A stretch of 64,000 nucleotides of DNA from Pseudomonas oryzihabitans (GTDB lineage: Bacteria > Pseudomonadota > Gammaproteobacteria > Pseudomonadales > Pseudomonadaceae), in contig NZ_VDND01000002.1 in the NCBI RefSeq assembly GCF_007665395.1, positions 62,001 through 126,000 on the forward strand, written 5' to 3'. Positions within the stretch are counted from its first letter, which is position 1; each line of letters begins with the position of its first letter. Both the position numbers and the translations under genes were made by a program. The notes under the pieces were generated by a model. That model ran no database searches. It worked only from the letters and a program-made list of their open reading frames with translations, and had not been told where the DNA came from. Shown here piece by piece: positions 19,241-31,583 of the stretch.

Positions 19241-21805
19241 TCAGCTCAGGGGTTCCGTGGTCGCCTCTTGCAGCCAGGCGCTCAACTGGTCGGCTGGTAG
19301 CGGGGCGCCGCAATGGAAGCCCTGGATCTCGTCCGCCGGCAGGCGCTGCAACTGGCGCAGGTGATCGGCGTCTTCCACGCCTTTCAGGGTCACCGTCAGC
19401 CCCAGCGAGCGACCCAGATCGATCAGCGCCCGGACCAGGGCACAGTCTTCGGGGGCGCGGTCGCGGCGGCTGATCAGGCTGCGGTCGAGGCGGATGCCGT
19501 CCAGCGGATAGCGTTGCAGATAGGCCAGGGAGCAGAGGCCGGAGCCGAAGTCGTCGAGGCACAGACGCACCCCCAGCCCCTTGAGCGCGCCCAGGGTATT
19601 GGCCACATCCGCCGCCGGATCCAGCAGGGTGCGCTCGGTCAGCTCCAGTTCCAGGCGGGGGGCCGCCAGGCCGCTGCGATAGAGCGTCTCGGCCACCAGC
19701 TGCACCGGGTCTTCGTTGGCGTGGAATTGCTGCGGCGACAGATTCACCGATACCGACAGCTGTTCCGGCCAGCCCTGGGCGTCGTGGCAGGCGGTTTCCA
19801 GCACCCAGCGCCCCAGGCGCTGGGCGAGTCCCGCGTCTTCGGCCAGGGCGAGGAAGTCCAGCGGCTCCAACAGCCCCTGGGTCGGATGCTCCCAGCGCAC
19901 CAGCGCCTCGAAGCCGCGCAGGGCGCCATCGACCAGGCTGCGGCGGGGCTGGTAGTAGAGGCTGAGGCGGTCGTCGCGCAGCGCCTGGCGGAGCTCCTGT
20001 TCCAGCTGCCGGCGCTTGAGCACCTGCTCGTTCATGGCCGGTTCGTGGAAGCGCCAGGTGCCGCGGCCGGCGGCCTTGGCCTGGTAGAGGGCGATGTCGG
20101 CCAGGCGCAGCAATTCGGCGGGGATGCCGGTATCGCGGGGCGCCAGGGTCACGCCGATGCTGCTGCCGATGAATACCCGCTGCTCGCCGAGACGGAACGG
20201 CTGGCGCAGCTGTTCCACCAGTCGCCGGCAGAGATCGGCGATGGTGCCCGCTTCCCGCTCCCCGATGAGCACCACGCAGAATTCGTCGCCGCCCAACCGG
20301 GCCACCAGGTCGGTGGCGGTCACGTTCTGCCGCAGGCGCTGGGCCGCTTCCTGGAGTACCTGGTCGCCCGCGGCATGGCCGAGGGCATCGTTGACCGTCT
20401 TGAAGCGGTCGAGATCGAGGCTGAGCAGGGCCAGCGGACGGGGCTCCGGTCCTTCCAGGTGCGTCGCCAGGAACTGGTGCAGGCGATGCCGGTTGGGCAG
20501 GCCGGTCAGGGGATCGTGCCAGGACAGGTGCTGGACCTGGGCCAGGGCCTCGATCTCGTCGGTAAGGTCGGTCACGGTGCCCCGGTAGCCGCCTTCGGGA
20601 ATGGCCCGGGCGGCCACCCGGCAGGTGCGCTCGCGGCCTTTGCCGTCCAGGTAGTGGCAGACCAGCGGCGGGCGGGGCTTGCGGTCGTGCTCGTGGCCGG
20701 CGAGCCAGTGCGCCAGGGTGTCGGCATGGGGGGTCAGCAACTCGTTGAGCGGGCGACCCAGCCAGCGCTCGGCGGCTTCCCCGGTGACCTCGGCAAAGCG
20801 ATCCGAGACATAGACCAGGCGCAGGCCGGCATCGACCTCCCAGAGCCAGTCCGAAGTGGCCTCGGCGATGTCGCGGAAGCGCCGCTCACCGATGGCCAGC
20901 TCGCTGCGGCTGGCCAGCAGGTCGTCGTACTGGGCGTCCAGCTGGCGCAGCGAGACCAGCGCCTGGCGAAACAGCCAGATCAGCCCCAGCAGCAGGATCA
21001 GCACGCCGCCGCCGAACAGCGGCAGGGTCTGCTGCATGAGCCACAACCCCGGGCGCGGCGGGCGCCAGGTCAGCTGATAGCTGGAGCCTGGCAGTTGCCA
21101 GCTGGCGCGGCCTCCGGTCGGGTCGTTGGTGATGCTCAGGGGCGGCAGGTTGTTGGCTTCGCTCAGGGCCGCCAGCCGCGCGGGGCTCAGCACATTGACG
21201 AAGACCAGCACCGACGCCGGGGCATCCTGGGGGCGGACGCCGGCATGGTCGCTGGGGGTGATGGCGGCAGCGGCCACCAGGGCGGGCGTGCCAGCGACGT
21301 TGAGCACGCCGGATACGCTGCCGGCGCGGGCATCCGCGCTCCGCGCCGCCGCCAGCAGACCGCTGATGTCGCCCTGCAGCCAGGGGGTGGCGGGATCGGC
21401 GAGCTGGCCCTCGAGCAGGCGGTAGCGCGGCCGGTCCTGCCCGTCGAACACCAGCACCCCCTCGTAGCCGTAGACCTGGAACAGGGATTCGCCCAGATTG
21501 CCCTGTTCGAAGGCCCAGTCGCTATCCAGCGCCTGGTGCAGGCGGCGATAGGCCTCGTCCCACTTGCTGTAGTCGATGAGGTTGCGCGCCACCTCCTCGT
21601 CGAGGCGGGTGAAGGTCCGGCCGACGGCGCGTTCGGTGTGCTGGGCGACCGTGGCATCCTGGCGCACGGCGTTATCCACCAGCAGGTAGCAGCCCAGGCC
21701 GATGAGCCCCAGGAGCAGCACGCAGAGCGCCGGGAACAGCCGCAGGATGATGGTATGGCCCCGCCGCCGCGGTGGCGCGCTGCGTGACGCTGGAGATGAT
21801 GGCAT
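19241..21805 (-). CDS. membrane CHASE4-like/PAS/GGDEF/EAL protein, EAL probably inactive
   Basis: 854 residues from ATG 21805 (an in-frame GTG at 21847 is possible). A first membrane helix (about 20-45) and a second (about 265-285) enclose a periplasmic CHASE4-like sensor with IDYSKWDEAYRR. A PAS domain (about 310-420) precedes a GGDEF domain with intact LGGDEF and no RxxD inhibitory site. The EAL domain keeps FEALVRW, VNLSPQQF, ELTER and LDDFGSG. Two catalytic residues are changed: lysine to arginine in GIRLDRSLI, and glutamate to lysine in LKGVED. It is probably a diguanylate cyclase whose EAL part binds or senses. A close paralogue lies at 47380-49923. Confidence 0.87.
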   Translation of the reverse strand: MPSSPASRSAPPRRRGHTIILRLFPALCVLLLGLIGLGCYLLVDNAVRQDATVAQHTERAVGRTFTRLDEEVARNLIDYSKWDEAYRRLHQALDSDWAFEQGNLGESLFQVYGYEGVLVFDGQDRPRYRLLEGQLADPATPWLQGDISGLLAAARSADARAGSVSGVLNVAGTPALVAAAAITPSDHAGVRPQDAPASVLVFVNVLSPARLAALSEANNLPPLSITNDPTGGRASWQLPGSSYQLTWRPPRPGLWLMQQTLPLFGGGVLILLLGLIWLFRQALVSLRQLDAQYDDLLASRSELAIGERRFRDIAEATSDWLWEVDAGLRLVYVSDRFAEVTGEAAERWLGRPLNELLTPHADTLAHWLAGHEHDRKPRPPLVCHYLDGKGRERTCRVAARAIPEGGYRGTVTDLTDEIEALAQVQHLSWHDPLTGLPNRHRLHQFLATHLEGPEPRPLALLSLDLDRFKTVNDALGHAAGDQVLQEAAQRLRQNVTATDLVARLGGDEFCVVLIGEREAGTIADLCRRLVEQLRQPFRLGEQRVFIGSSIGVTLAPRDTGIPAELLRLADIALYQAKAAGRGTWRFHEPAMNEQVLKRRQLEQELRQALRDDRLSLYYQPRRSLVDGALRGFEALVRWEHPTQGLLEPLDFLALAEDAGLAQRLGRWVLETACHDAQGWPEQLSVSVNLSPQQFHANEDPVQLVAETLYRSGLAAPRLELELTERTLLDPAADVANTLGALKGLGVRLCLDDFGSGLCSLAYLQRYPLDGIRLDRSLISRRDRAPEDCALVRALIDLGRSLGLTVTLKGVEDADHLRQLQRLPADEIQGFHCGAPLPADQLSAWLQEATTEPLS

Positions 21806-21984
21806 GCCGGGACCCTGGCTGATGGAGCGTTCCTGTGCCTTCGCCACGGAGCGACGCCGAAGGCGTCCGGGGCGAAGTGGAGAGAAGCGTGGCGCCGCTA
21901 GACTAGCCCCTGGCGGGGCGCGGCGCTTAAGTTAAAGTGGAAGATGCCAAGAAGATCGCGCTAAGCAACCCGCGAAGCCCCATG

Positions 21985-22665
21985 CTAGGTGGGATTTCCG
22001 GCGCCGCCATAGAAGGCGCAGCCCTGCCAGGTCTCGCCGTTGATCCGCAACTCGGCCTGCAGCGATTGCACGGTCCCGGTACGGCCGTCCACACAGCGCC
22101 GTGGATTGATCCACAGCTCGACCTTCTCGCCGTTGGCCTCGGTGGACAGTGCGCGCATGCCACCCGGCAGCTCTTCCTGCACGAAGGGCAGGGCGCGGCG
22201 CTGCTGGCCGGCGGTGCTGACCAGCATGCCCTGGTTACTGACCTGGACGCTCCAGTCCGGTCCGTGGCCTCCCGCGCTCATGGCGGTGCGCTTGAAGTTG
22301 GGATCGCTGCAACCCGGTCCGCTGTACTGCACGCGATAGACGTCGGTGACGGCGAACACGCCCTGGGCGCCGTCGCGTCCACCGGATTTCAGCTTGCCGC
22401 GCAGATCGGCGAACAGGGAGGCGGCACCGCTATCGGCGGCCAGCTCATGGGCGTCGCGCAGGATGGCGGTGTTGTTGGCGTCGGTGACGTCGAAGAAGCG
22501 CTGCTCCTGGCAGGGACGGAACAGCAGCTGCTCGCCGCTCCAGCGCAGATCGCCCTGCAACCGCTCGCCACCCGGCGCCTGGGGGGTATCGTCACTCTGG
22601 AACAGACTGCAGCCGCCGAGGAGGCCGAGCAGGGCAAGGGGAAAGATGGAACGCGGCGCTGGCAT
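21985..22665 (-). CDS. putative lipoprotein
   Basis: A 226-residue protein starting at ATG 22665 with GGGAG upstream. The N-terminus (PLALLGLLGGCSLF) has a lipobox with cysteine near residue 20. The body has four further cysteines, which may form disulfides, and ends in the NGETWQGCAFYGGAG segment. It resembles COG3650-type periplasmic proteins of unknown function, but I cannot confirm this. It has no operon partner: downstream on the same strand is the large c-di-GMP gene after 140 bp. Confidence 0.6.
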   Translation of the reverse strand: MPAPRSIFPLALLGLLGGCSLFQSDDTPQAPGGERLQGDLRWSGEQLLFRPCQEQRFFDVTDANNTAILRDAHELAADSGAASLFADLRGKLKSGGRDGAQGVFAVTDVYRVQYSGPGCSDPNFKRTAMSAGGHGPDWSVQVSNQGMLVSTAGQQRRALPFVQEELPGGMRALSTEANGEKVELWINPRRCVDGRTGTVQSLQAELRINGETWQGCAFYGGAGNPT

Positions 22666-22725
22666 CGCGGGACTCCCGACTAAGGTGGGCACACGTTACT
22701 CAGACAGCGCCGGGAGCTCAAGGAC

Positions 22726-23325
22726 TTACCAGACGCGATAAGTCTTGCCGGTTTCCGCGCCTTCCAGGCTGCGCTCATAGGCCAGGGCCGCGTCGGCCGC
22801 GGCAACCGCCTTGAAACCGCGGAAGAAGTCACCGTAGTGCGCCAGGGATTCTGCCAGCACCGTCGGACTCACGGCATTGAGTCGCTGCCCGCGTGGCAGC
22901 TCGATGGCCGCGCCGCGGACGAAGCCTTCCAGGGCGGCATTGACCATGGCCGCGGAGCTGCCCTGAACGATGGGCTGCTCGCTGATGATGCCCGTGGTCA
23001 GGGTGAAGGAGGCGCCCCCGGCGGCCTGGGCCTGGCCGAGCAGGACCAGGTTGACCTGGCCCATGAGCTTGTCCTGCAGTCCCTTCTGGTAGGCCTCCGG
23101 AGTCATGTCGAGGAGGGGGGCGAAGGTCACCGAGCCCACCGCGCTGACCAGGGCGTCGAAGCGCCCCACCTTGGCGAACAGGGCGCGGATGGAATCCGGT
23201 TGGGTGATATCGACCTGCAGGTCGCCCGACTGGCGGCCGACACGGACCAGATCGTGGCGGCTCCCGAGGCGTTCGGCGATGGCACTGCCCAGGGTACCGC
23301 TGGCGCCGACGAGGATGATTTTCAT
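22726..23325 (-). CDS. atypical short-chain dehydrogenase-like protein
   Basis: A 199-residue protein. The start at 23325 has GGAG at the right spacing. The N-terminal cofactor loop GASGTLGSAIAERLG and DLQVDITQPDS fit the SDR fold. The usual YxxxK active site is missing: the aligned segment reads SSAAMVNAALEGF, with neither tyrosine nor lysine. It may be an atypical SDR or use another mechanism. It is divergent from a LysR gene (98 bp gap), which is therefore its likely regulator. Confidence 0.8.
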   Translation of the reverse strand: MKIILVGASGTLGSAIAERLGSRHDLVRVGRQSGDLQVDITQPDSIRALFAKVGRFDALVSAVGSVTFAPLLDMTPEAYQKGLQDKLMGQVNLVLLGQAQAAGGASFTLTTGIISEQPIVQGSSAAMVNAALEGFVRGAAIELPRGQRLNAVSPTVLAESLAHYGDFFRGFKAVAAADAALAYERSLEGAETGKTYRVW

Positions 23326-23423
23326 GGCAAGACTCCGTGAGGGGATAGGAGTCCTCAGCCTAGAATGGCGGATTGCCTGGATAAATCGCCCAACGGGCAA
23401 TCCACTGTTTCCAGGAGGAAACG

Positions 23424-24335
23424 ATGCACGACGATTTCGCCGATCTCGCGGCCTTTGCGGTGCTATGCGAGAGTGGCAGTTTCACCCGGGCGGCCGAGCG
23501 CCTCGGCTGCAGCAAAGGCCAGCTGTCGAAGCGCATCCGCGCCCTGGAGGCGCGGCTGGAGACCCAGTTGCTGCACCGCACCACCCGACGGCTCGCGCCC
23601 ACTCCGGCTGGCCGCGCCCTGCTGCCCGAGGCCCAGGCCTTGCTGCAGCAGCGCGAGCGGGCCTTGCAGAGCGTGGCGCGGCTGCGTGAAGAGGCCGTGG
23701 GCCAGGTGCGGCTCACCGTTCCGGTCTCCCTCGGCTACACCTTCTTCGAGGTACTGTTGGCCTGCCGTACCACCCATCCCGCCATCCAGCTGGATCTGGT
23801 GCTGGACAATGGCTATCGCGACCTGGTGGCCGAGGGATTCGACCTGGCGATCCGCGCGCGGGTGGAGCCGGATGAACGCCTGGTGGCACGGCCGCTGTTC
23901 GCCATGCAGGAGGTGACCTGCGCCGCCCCCGGGTACCTGGCGGATCACCCGCTCCCGGCGCGTCCCGAGGACCTGCTCGAGCACCGCTGCCTGGTGAACA
24001 ATCACTATGCCGAGGGCGAGGTCTGGCTCTATCACCGCGAGCATCGGCTCAGCCGGGTAGCGGTGGCGCCCGGCTTGGCCTGCAACCACTACAGCCTGCT
24101 CAAGCAGGCCGCGCTCGCCGGCCAGGGCGTCGCCCGGCTGCCGTCCTTCATGGTGCACGAGGAATTGGCCTCCGGCGCGCTGGTCTGGCTGCTGCGGGAA
24201 TGGCGGACACCCAGTGTGCCGCTGTTCCTGGTCCATCCCTACCAGGGCGGGTTGCCCAGGCGCACGCGGGTGGTGGCGGAGGCCCTGAGCGATTGGTTCG
24301 AGCGCAGTCGCCAGCGTTTGGAGGCCTTGGGGTAG
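23424..24335 (+). CDS. LysR-family transcriptional regulator
   Basis: A 303-residue regulator with an N-terminal winged helix-turn-helix (FAVLCESGSFTRAAERLGCSKGQLSKRIRALEARL) and a substrate-binding domain from about residue 90. ATG 23424 follows a strong AGGAGGAAAC ribosome-binding site. It is transcribed divergently from the atypical SDR gene at 22726-23325, the usual geometry for a LysR regulator and its target. The effector is unknown. A repeat-rich non-coding stretch follows. Confidence 0.9.
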   Translation: MHDDFADLAAFAVLCESGSFTRAAERLGCSKGQLSKRIRALEARLETQLLHRTTRRLAPTPAGRALLPEAQALLQQRERALQSVARLREEAVGQVRLTVPVSLGYTFFEVLLACRTTHPAIQLDLVLDNGYRDLVAEGFDLAIRARVEPDERLVARPLFAMQEVTCAAPGYLADHPLPARPEDLLEHRCLVNNHYAEGEVWLYHREHRLSRVAVAPGLACNHYSLLKQAALAGQGVARLPSFMVHEELASGALVWLLREWRTPSVPLFLVHPYQGGLPRRTRVVAEALSDWFERSRQRLEALG

Positions 24336-24360
24336 CGGGGCTGATGGAACTCAACGCCTG

Positions 24361-24740
24361 CACGGACAGCCCCCTCTCCCCCCGGGAGAGGGTTGGGGTG
24401 AGGTGACTCTTCGCCACGAAGCCCCAGCGGCAAAGGCTGCTTTGTTTTCCACGCTACGTCGCTGTTGGGCTTCGACGGTGGAGCTGTCTCAACCCAACCT
24501 ACGCGTTGCATGGACAGCCCCCTCTCCCCGCGGGAGAGGGTTGGGGTGAGGGCACCCTTCACCGTGAAGCCCCAGTGGAAAAGGCTGCGCCGTTTTCCAC
24601 GCTACGGCGCTGTTGGGCTTCGACGGTGGAGCCGTCTCAACCCAACCTACGGTCGATCCGCCGTAGGTTGGGTTGAGCGCAGCGAAGCCCAACGGATCCG
24701 CGGGTGTGGAGGTGTTGGGCTTCGACGATGCAGCTGTCTC
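24361..24740. repeat. tandem intergenic repeats (about 149-bp period)
   Basis: This stretch has no gene. A unit containing a CCCCTCTCC...GGGAGAGGGTTGGGGTGAGG hairpin plus a CTGTTGGGCTTCGACGGTGGAG segment occurs twice, the copies starting about 149 bp apart. The second is followed by a TAGGTTGGGTTGAGCGCAGC element pairing back to the preceding CAACCCAACCTAC. The same families recur at 39.06, 46.7 and 53.7 kb. They look like small non-autonomous dispersed elements. Confidence 0.75.
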
Positions 24741-24794
24741 ACCACAATTAAAGGCTGCCGTTTAGACCGGTGGCGCGTTGGTCATGGAGGGGTA

Positions 24795-24856
24795 TCGCGG
24801 CCAACGGCCGTTCCTACAGGGTGGGTTGTACCTGTAGGAGCGGCCCATGGCCGCGA
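24795..24856. repeat. REP-like inverted repeat (GTAGGAGCGGCCCATGGCC family)
   Basis: Two 26-bp arms around a 10-base spacer, with 3 mismatches. It lies just downstream of livF (stop at 24875) and may serve as its 3' end. The same element with perfect arms is at 54945-55008. Confidence 0.7.
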
Positions 24857-24874
24857 GGTGTCGTTCTGCGAGGC

Positions 24875-25576
<702 letters not shown>

Positions 25577-25587
25577 GGAAGTCTCCA

Positions 25588-26351
25588 TCAGGATTCGCCC
25601 AGGTAGGCCTTGATCACGTCGGGGTTGTTGCGGATCTGCTCCGGGGTCCCGTCGGCCAGGGGGGTGCCCTGGTTGATCACCACGATGTGGTCGGAAATGC
25701 TCATCACCAGGTGCATGTCGTGCTCGATCAGCAGCACGGTCACGCCGTGCTCGGCGCGCAGCAGGGCGATGAGCGCCTTGAGGTCCTCGGTCTCGCGCGG
25801 ATTGAGGCCGGCGGCCGGCTCGTCGAGCATGAGGATCTGCGGGCGGGTCATCATGCAGCGGGCGATTTCCAGGCGGCGCTGCTGGCCGTAGGCGAGGTTG
25901 CCGGCATTGCGGTTGGCGAACTCGCCGAGGTTGACCTGCTCCAGCCAGAAGCGGGCGTAGTCCATGGCCTCGGCTTCGCTCTTGCGGAAGGCCGGGGTCT
26001 TGAACAGGCCGGCCAGGAAGCCGGTGTTGAGGTGGCGGTGCTGGGCCACCAGCAGGTTCTCCACTGCGGTCATTTCCTTGAACAGGCGAACGTTCTGGAA
26101 GGTGCGCACCACGCCCTTGCGGGCGATCTTGTGCCCCGGCAGGCCCTGGATGGCCTCGCCGTTGAGCAGGATCTCCCCGCCGCTGGGACGGTAAAAGCCG
26201 GTCAGGCAGTTGAACACCGTGGTCTTGCCGGCGCCGTTGGGGCCGATCAGGGAGACCACCTGGCCCGGTTCCACACGGATGTTGACGCCGTTGACGGCCA
26301 GCAGGCCGCCGAACCTCATGGACAGGCCGGTGACATCGAGAAGGGCTTGGC

Positions 26352-26355
<4 letters not shown>
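25588..26355 (-). CDS. livG: branched-chain amino acid ABC transporter ATPase LivG
   Basis: A 255-residue ABC ATPase starting at ATG 26355, which overlaps the livM stop by 4 bp (ATGA), so translation is probably coupled. Walker A is GPNGAGKTT, the signature region [14 protein letters not shown], and Walker [14 protein letters not shown]. The C-terminal [11 protein letters not shown] is typical of LivG. It pairs with LivF on the cytoplasmic face of the LivHM permease. Confidence 0.96.
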
Positions 26356-28528
<2,173 letters not shown>

Positions 28529-28595
28529 GGGTGTCTCCAGGGGACCTCTGCGCACTTCTGGTGCGGGTCCCAGGCCTCGGATGGAGGCGGATAAA

Positions 28596-28626
28596 CGAAG
28601 CCCACTGCCAATGACAGTGGGCTTCG
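28596..28626 (-). terminator. hairpin between livK and livH, possible partial terminator
   Basis: CGAAGCCCACTG pairs perfectly with CAGTGGGCTTCG (12 bp, 7-base loop). Read on the minus strand it is followed by TTTAT. It lies 67 bp upstream of livH within the operon, so partial termination or 3'-end protection of livK mRNA is plausible. Confidence 0.6.
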
Positions 28627-28640
28627 GTGTTACGGACTTC

Positions 28641-28780
28641 GAAGCTGTTCAGAACCTGCTGCGCGTCGGCCAAACCGCGTTGAACACACCTTCGGAATGC
28701 TCATTTACCTCTTGTAAACTCCGCTTCCTCAGGTGTGTTCGCCTTGTTTGTCTCTAGCTCGCGAGGTCCTGAACAGCTTC
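28641..28780 (-). repeat. nested palindrome directly after livK
   Basis: Three nested inverted repeats share a centre. The outer pair is GAAGCTGTTCAG (28641-28652) with CTGAACAGCTTC (28769-28780). The middle pair is GAACACACCT (28680-28689) with AGGTGTGTTC (28731-28740). The inner pair is TTTAC/GTAAA around CTCTT. The whole could fold into one long stem 6 bases after the livK stop. Confidence 0.65.
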
Positions 28781-28786
28781 TAGGGC

Positions 28787-29908
28787 TTACTTGGCTTCGG
28801 TCTTGGTGCCGTCGGCGTGCCACTCGTAGACCACGAACTCGAAGTTCTTCAGGTCGCCCTTGTCGTCGAACGCCAGCTCACCGGTGGGGGTGTTGAAGGT
28901 GTTGGCGCGCAGGGCCTTGGCCACGTCCTCGGGCTTCTCGTCGCCGGCCTTCTGGATGCCTTCGGCGATAACCTGCACGGCGGCGTAGGAGGGGAACACG
29001 AAGGGACCGCTCGGATCCTGCTTCTTATCCTTGAACGCCTGGACCAGCGCCTGGTTTTTGGGATCCTGGTCGAAGGAGCGCGGCAGGGTGACCAGCAGGC
29101 CTTCGGAGGCCTTGCCGGCGATGGCGGAGATGGAGCTGTTGCCCACGCCTTCCGGACCCATGAACTTGGCGGTCAGGCCCTTCTCGGCGGACTGACGCAG
29201 GATCAGGCCCAGCTCGGGGTGGTAGCCACCGTAGTAGACGAAGTCGACGTTGGCCTGCTTGAGCTTGGCGATCAGCGAGGAGAAATCCTTGTCGCCGGAG
29301 TTGATGCCTTCGAACACGGCGACCTTGATGCCGGCCTTGTCCAAGGTCTGCTTGACCGCGGTGGCGATGCCTTCGCCGTACTGCTGCTTGTCGTGGATGA
29401 CCGCGACCACCTTCGGCTTGACGTGCTCGACGATGAACTTGCCGGCGGTCGGGCCCTGCATGTTGTCCAGGCCGATGGTGCGGAAGATCAGCTTGTAGCC
29501 ACGGTTGGTGATGTCGGGGCTGGTCGCCGCCGGGGTCACCATCAGGATGCCTTCGTCCTCGTAGATGTCGGAGGCGGGCTGGGTGGAGCTGGAGCAGAGG
29601 TGACCGACGACGAACTTGACGCCATCGTTGACGATCTTGTTGGCAACCGCGACGGCTTGCTTGGGATCGCAGGCGTCGTCGTAGATCACGCCCTCGAGCT
29701 GCTTGCCCTTGACGCCGCCGGCCTTGTTGATCTGCTCGATGGCCATCTGGGCACCGATGAACTCCATGTCACCGTACTGGGCGACCGGACCGGTCTTGGG
29801 GCCGGCCAGGCCGATCTTCAGGGTGTCGGCTGCCAGGCTGTGGCTGGCCATGCCGGCCAGTGCCAGGGCCGCGACCAGGCGGGAGAAACGCAGGGTTGCC
29901 TTGTTCAT
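28787..29908 (-). CDS. livK: branched-chain amino acid ABC transporter binding protein
   Basis: A 373-residue periplasmic protein with a cleavable signal (about 1-26, ending SHSLA-A). The mature part has the type-I binding fold signatures [20 protein letters not shown], the cysteine pair in DDACDP and GHLCSSS, and [16 protein letters not shown]. It corresponds to LivK/BraC, which captures leucine, isoleucine, valine and often alanine or threonine. It is the first gene of the operon. The 213 bp upstream hold its promoter, which I could not place with confidence. Confidence 0.95.
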   Translation of the reverse strand: MNKATLRFSRLVAALALAGMASHSLAADTLKIGLAGPKTGPVAQYGDMEFIGAQMAIEQINKAGGVKGKQLEGVIYDDACDPKQAVAVANKIVNDGVKFVVGHLCSSSTQPASDIYEDEGILMVTPAATSPDITNRGYKLIFRTIGLDNMQGPTAGKFIVEHVKPKVVAVIHDKQQYGEGIATAVKQTLDKAGIKVAVFEGINSGDKDFSSLIAKLKQANVDFVYYGGYHPELGLILRQSAEKGLTAKFMGPEGVGNSSISAIAGKASEGLLVTLPRSFDQDPKNQALVQAFKDKKQDPSGPFVFPSYAAVQVIAEGIQKAGDEKPEDVAKALRANTFNTPTGELAFDDKGDLKNFEFVVYEWHADGTKTEAK

Positions 29909-30121
29909 GAGTGCTCCACTCGGAATGCTTTATTAATGAGGCAGTTGGACGCGAAAGTGTGCCGATTTTGTTCTGTATGACGCGCAGCGCAGTTTAATCA
30001 CCGTGTGTTCGTCTTGGAAAGCTGGCGGCGACAACTTGTCGGCTCTGTCGGCCGCCCATCCGGGCGCTCGGCAAGCGTGGAGGCTGGCGGTAGAATCCGG
30101 CCTTTTCGCGAGGCCCGCACC

Positions 30122-30439
30122 ATGACCGATCACGCCACCCGCTACGCCACCCTGCTCGGGCAGACCGCCGCCATCGGCTGGGAAGAATTGCAACCGCATT
30201 TTGCGCGGGGTGTGCTGCTGGAAGTGGCGCCGGAACTGGACCTCATCGAAGCGGCCATCGCCGTGACCGCGGACGATGCCGCCCGGGTCGGGCTGTGGCT
30301 GCAGCAGGGCCAGCTGGCCAAGGTCGACGAAGCGCGAGCCCGCCGCCGGCTGGAGGCGCCGGAGGTGGCTCTGTGGGCGGTGGTGGTGGCGCCCTGGGTA
30401 CTGATGCAGGAGCGTCCGGCCGAGCGCGCGGCGGACTGA
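30122..30439 (+). CDS. DUF2288 family protein
   Basis: A 105-residue protein starting at ATG 30122. The segments GWEELQPHFARGVLLEVAPELDLIEAA and WLQQGQLAKVDEARARR match DUF2288, a small conserved family of unknown function in proteobacteria. There is no signal peptide. It is divergent from livK and convergent with the aldo/keto reductase gene. Confidence 0.85.
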   Translation: MTDHATRYATLLGQTAAIGWEELQPHFARGVLLEVAPELDLIEAAIAVTADDAARVGLWLQQGQLAKVDEARARRRLEAPEVALWAVVVAPWVLMQERPAERAAD

Positions 30440-30444
30440 AACGA

Positions 30445-30471
30445 CCACGGCCCGCGCGAGGCGGGCCGTGG
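30445..30471. terminator. GC hairpin between convergent DUF2288 and aldo/keto reductase genes
   Basis: CCACGGCCCGC pairs perfectly with GCGGGCCGTGG around a GCGAG loop, in the 47-bp gap between the two stop codons. There is no T-run on either strand, so it may act as a bidirectional 3' end. Confidence 0.5.
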
Positions 30472-30486
30472 GCTGGGCGCTGACGA

Positions 30487-31473
30487 TCAGCGTTCGCTGT
30501 CGAGATCGCGCAACTGGTGTTCGCCGTAGCGGTCACCCGCCACCGCGCCGGGCGGCAGCAGCCGTTCCAGTTCGGCGCGATCCGCGGCGCTCAGGGTCAG
30601 GTCCAGGGCACCCAGGGATTCGTCCAGCTGGTCGCGGCGCCGGGCGCCGATCAGCGGCACGATGTCCTCGCCCTGGGCCGCGACCCAGGCCACCGCCAGC
30701 CGGGCCGGCGTGGTGCCCCGCTGTTCGGCGAACTGGCGCAGGCCTGCCACCAGTGCCAGGTTGCGTTCCACGTTACCCGGCTGGAAGCGCGGGCTGTGGG
30801 CGCGGAAGTCGCCCTGGCCCTTGGGCGCCTGCCAGTGGCCGCTGAGCAGGCCACGGGAGAGCACGCCATAGGCGCTGATGCCGATGCCCAGCTCGCGGCA
30901 GGTCGGCAGGATGTCGGCCTCGATGCCGCGTGAGACCAGCGAATACTCGATCTGCAGGTCGCAGACCGGATGCACCGCGGCGGCGCGTCTGAGGGTCTCA
31001 GCGCCGACTTCCGACAGGCCGACATGGCGGATGTAGCCGGCCTGCACCAGCTCGGCGAGGGCGCCCATGGTGTCCTCGATGGGTACCTGGCGATCCAGGC
31101 GCGCCGGTCGATAGATGTCGATGTGGTCCACGCCGAGGCGCTTGAGGCTATAGGCGACGAAGTTCTTGATCGCCGCCGGCCGGGTGTCGTAGCCCAGCCA
31201 CTCGCCGCCCGGCCCGCGCAGGGCGCCGAACTTGACGCTGATCAGCGCCCCGTCGCGGCGGCCGCGCAAGGCTTCGCCCAGCAGCAACTCGTTGTGGCCC
31301 ATGCCATAGAAGTCACCGGTGTCGAACAGGGTGATGCCGCGCTCCAGGGCGGCGTGGACGGTGGCGATGGCCTCGCCGCGGTCGGCGGTGCCATAGAGGT
31401 CGGACATGCCCATGCAGCCCAGACCGAGGGTGGATACCTGCGGGCCCTGGCGGCCCAAGCGACGCTGTTGCAT
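30487..31473 (-). CDS. aldo/keto reductase
   Basis: A 328-residue (alpha/beta)8 oxidoreductase starting at ATG 31473. Motifs are GLGCMGMSDLYG at the N-terminus, catalytic D and Y in FDTGDFYGMG, lysine in ISVKFG, and the DHIDIYRPARLD strand typical of the YakC/AKR13-like group, in which the usual histidine is replaced. NADPH-dependent reduction of aldehydes or ketones is expected, the substrate is unknown. A divergent LysR gene 110 bp away is its likely regulator. Confidence 0.88.
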   Translation of the reverse strand: MQQRRLGRQGPQVSTLGLGCMGMSDLYGTADRGEAIATVHAALERGITLFDTGDFYGMGHNELLLGEALRGRRDGALISVKFGALRGPGGEWLGYDTRPAAIKNFVAYSLKRLGVDHIDIYRPARLDRQVPIEDTMGALAELVQAGYIRHVGLSEVGAETLRRAAAVHPVCDLQIEYSLVSRGIEADILPTCRELGIGISAYGVLSRGLLSGHWQAPKGQGDFRAHSPRFQPGNVERNLALVAGLRQFAEQRGTTPARLAVAWVAAQGEDIVPLIGARRRDQLDESLGALDLTLSAADRAELERLLPPGAVAGDRYGEHQLRDLDSER

Positions 31474-31583
31474 GAAGGATGCCTCTTGGTGGAAAGGAGC
31501 CTTCACTGTAGCCAGGGGAGAGCTGTGCGATAATCCGGTCCATGCACAACGGCCTGTTCGGCCAGTCGTACAATGGGGGCTGG

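Noticed and set aside
19313..21787. 824-residue plus-strand frame
   Set aside because: Exact antisense of the GGDEF/EAL gene. Low-complexity composition.
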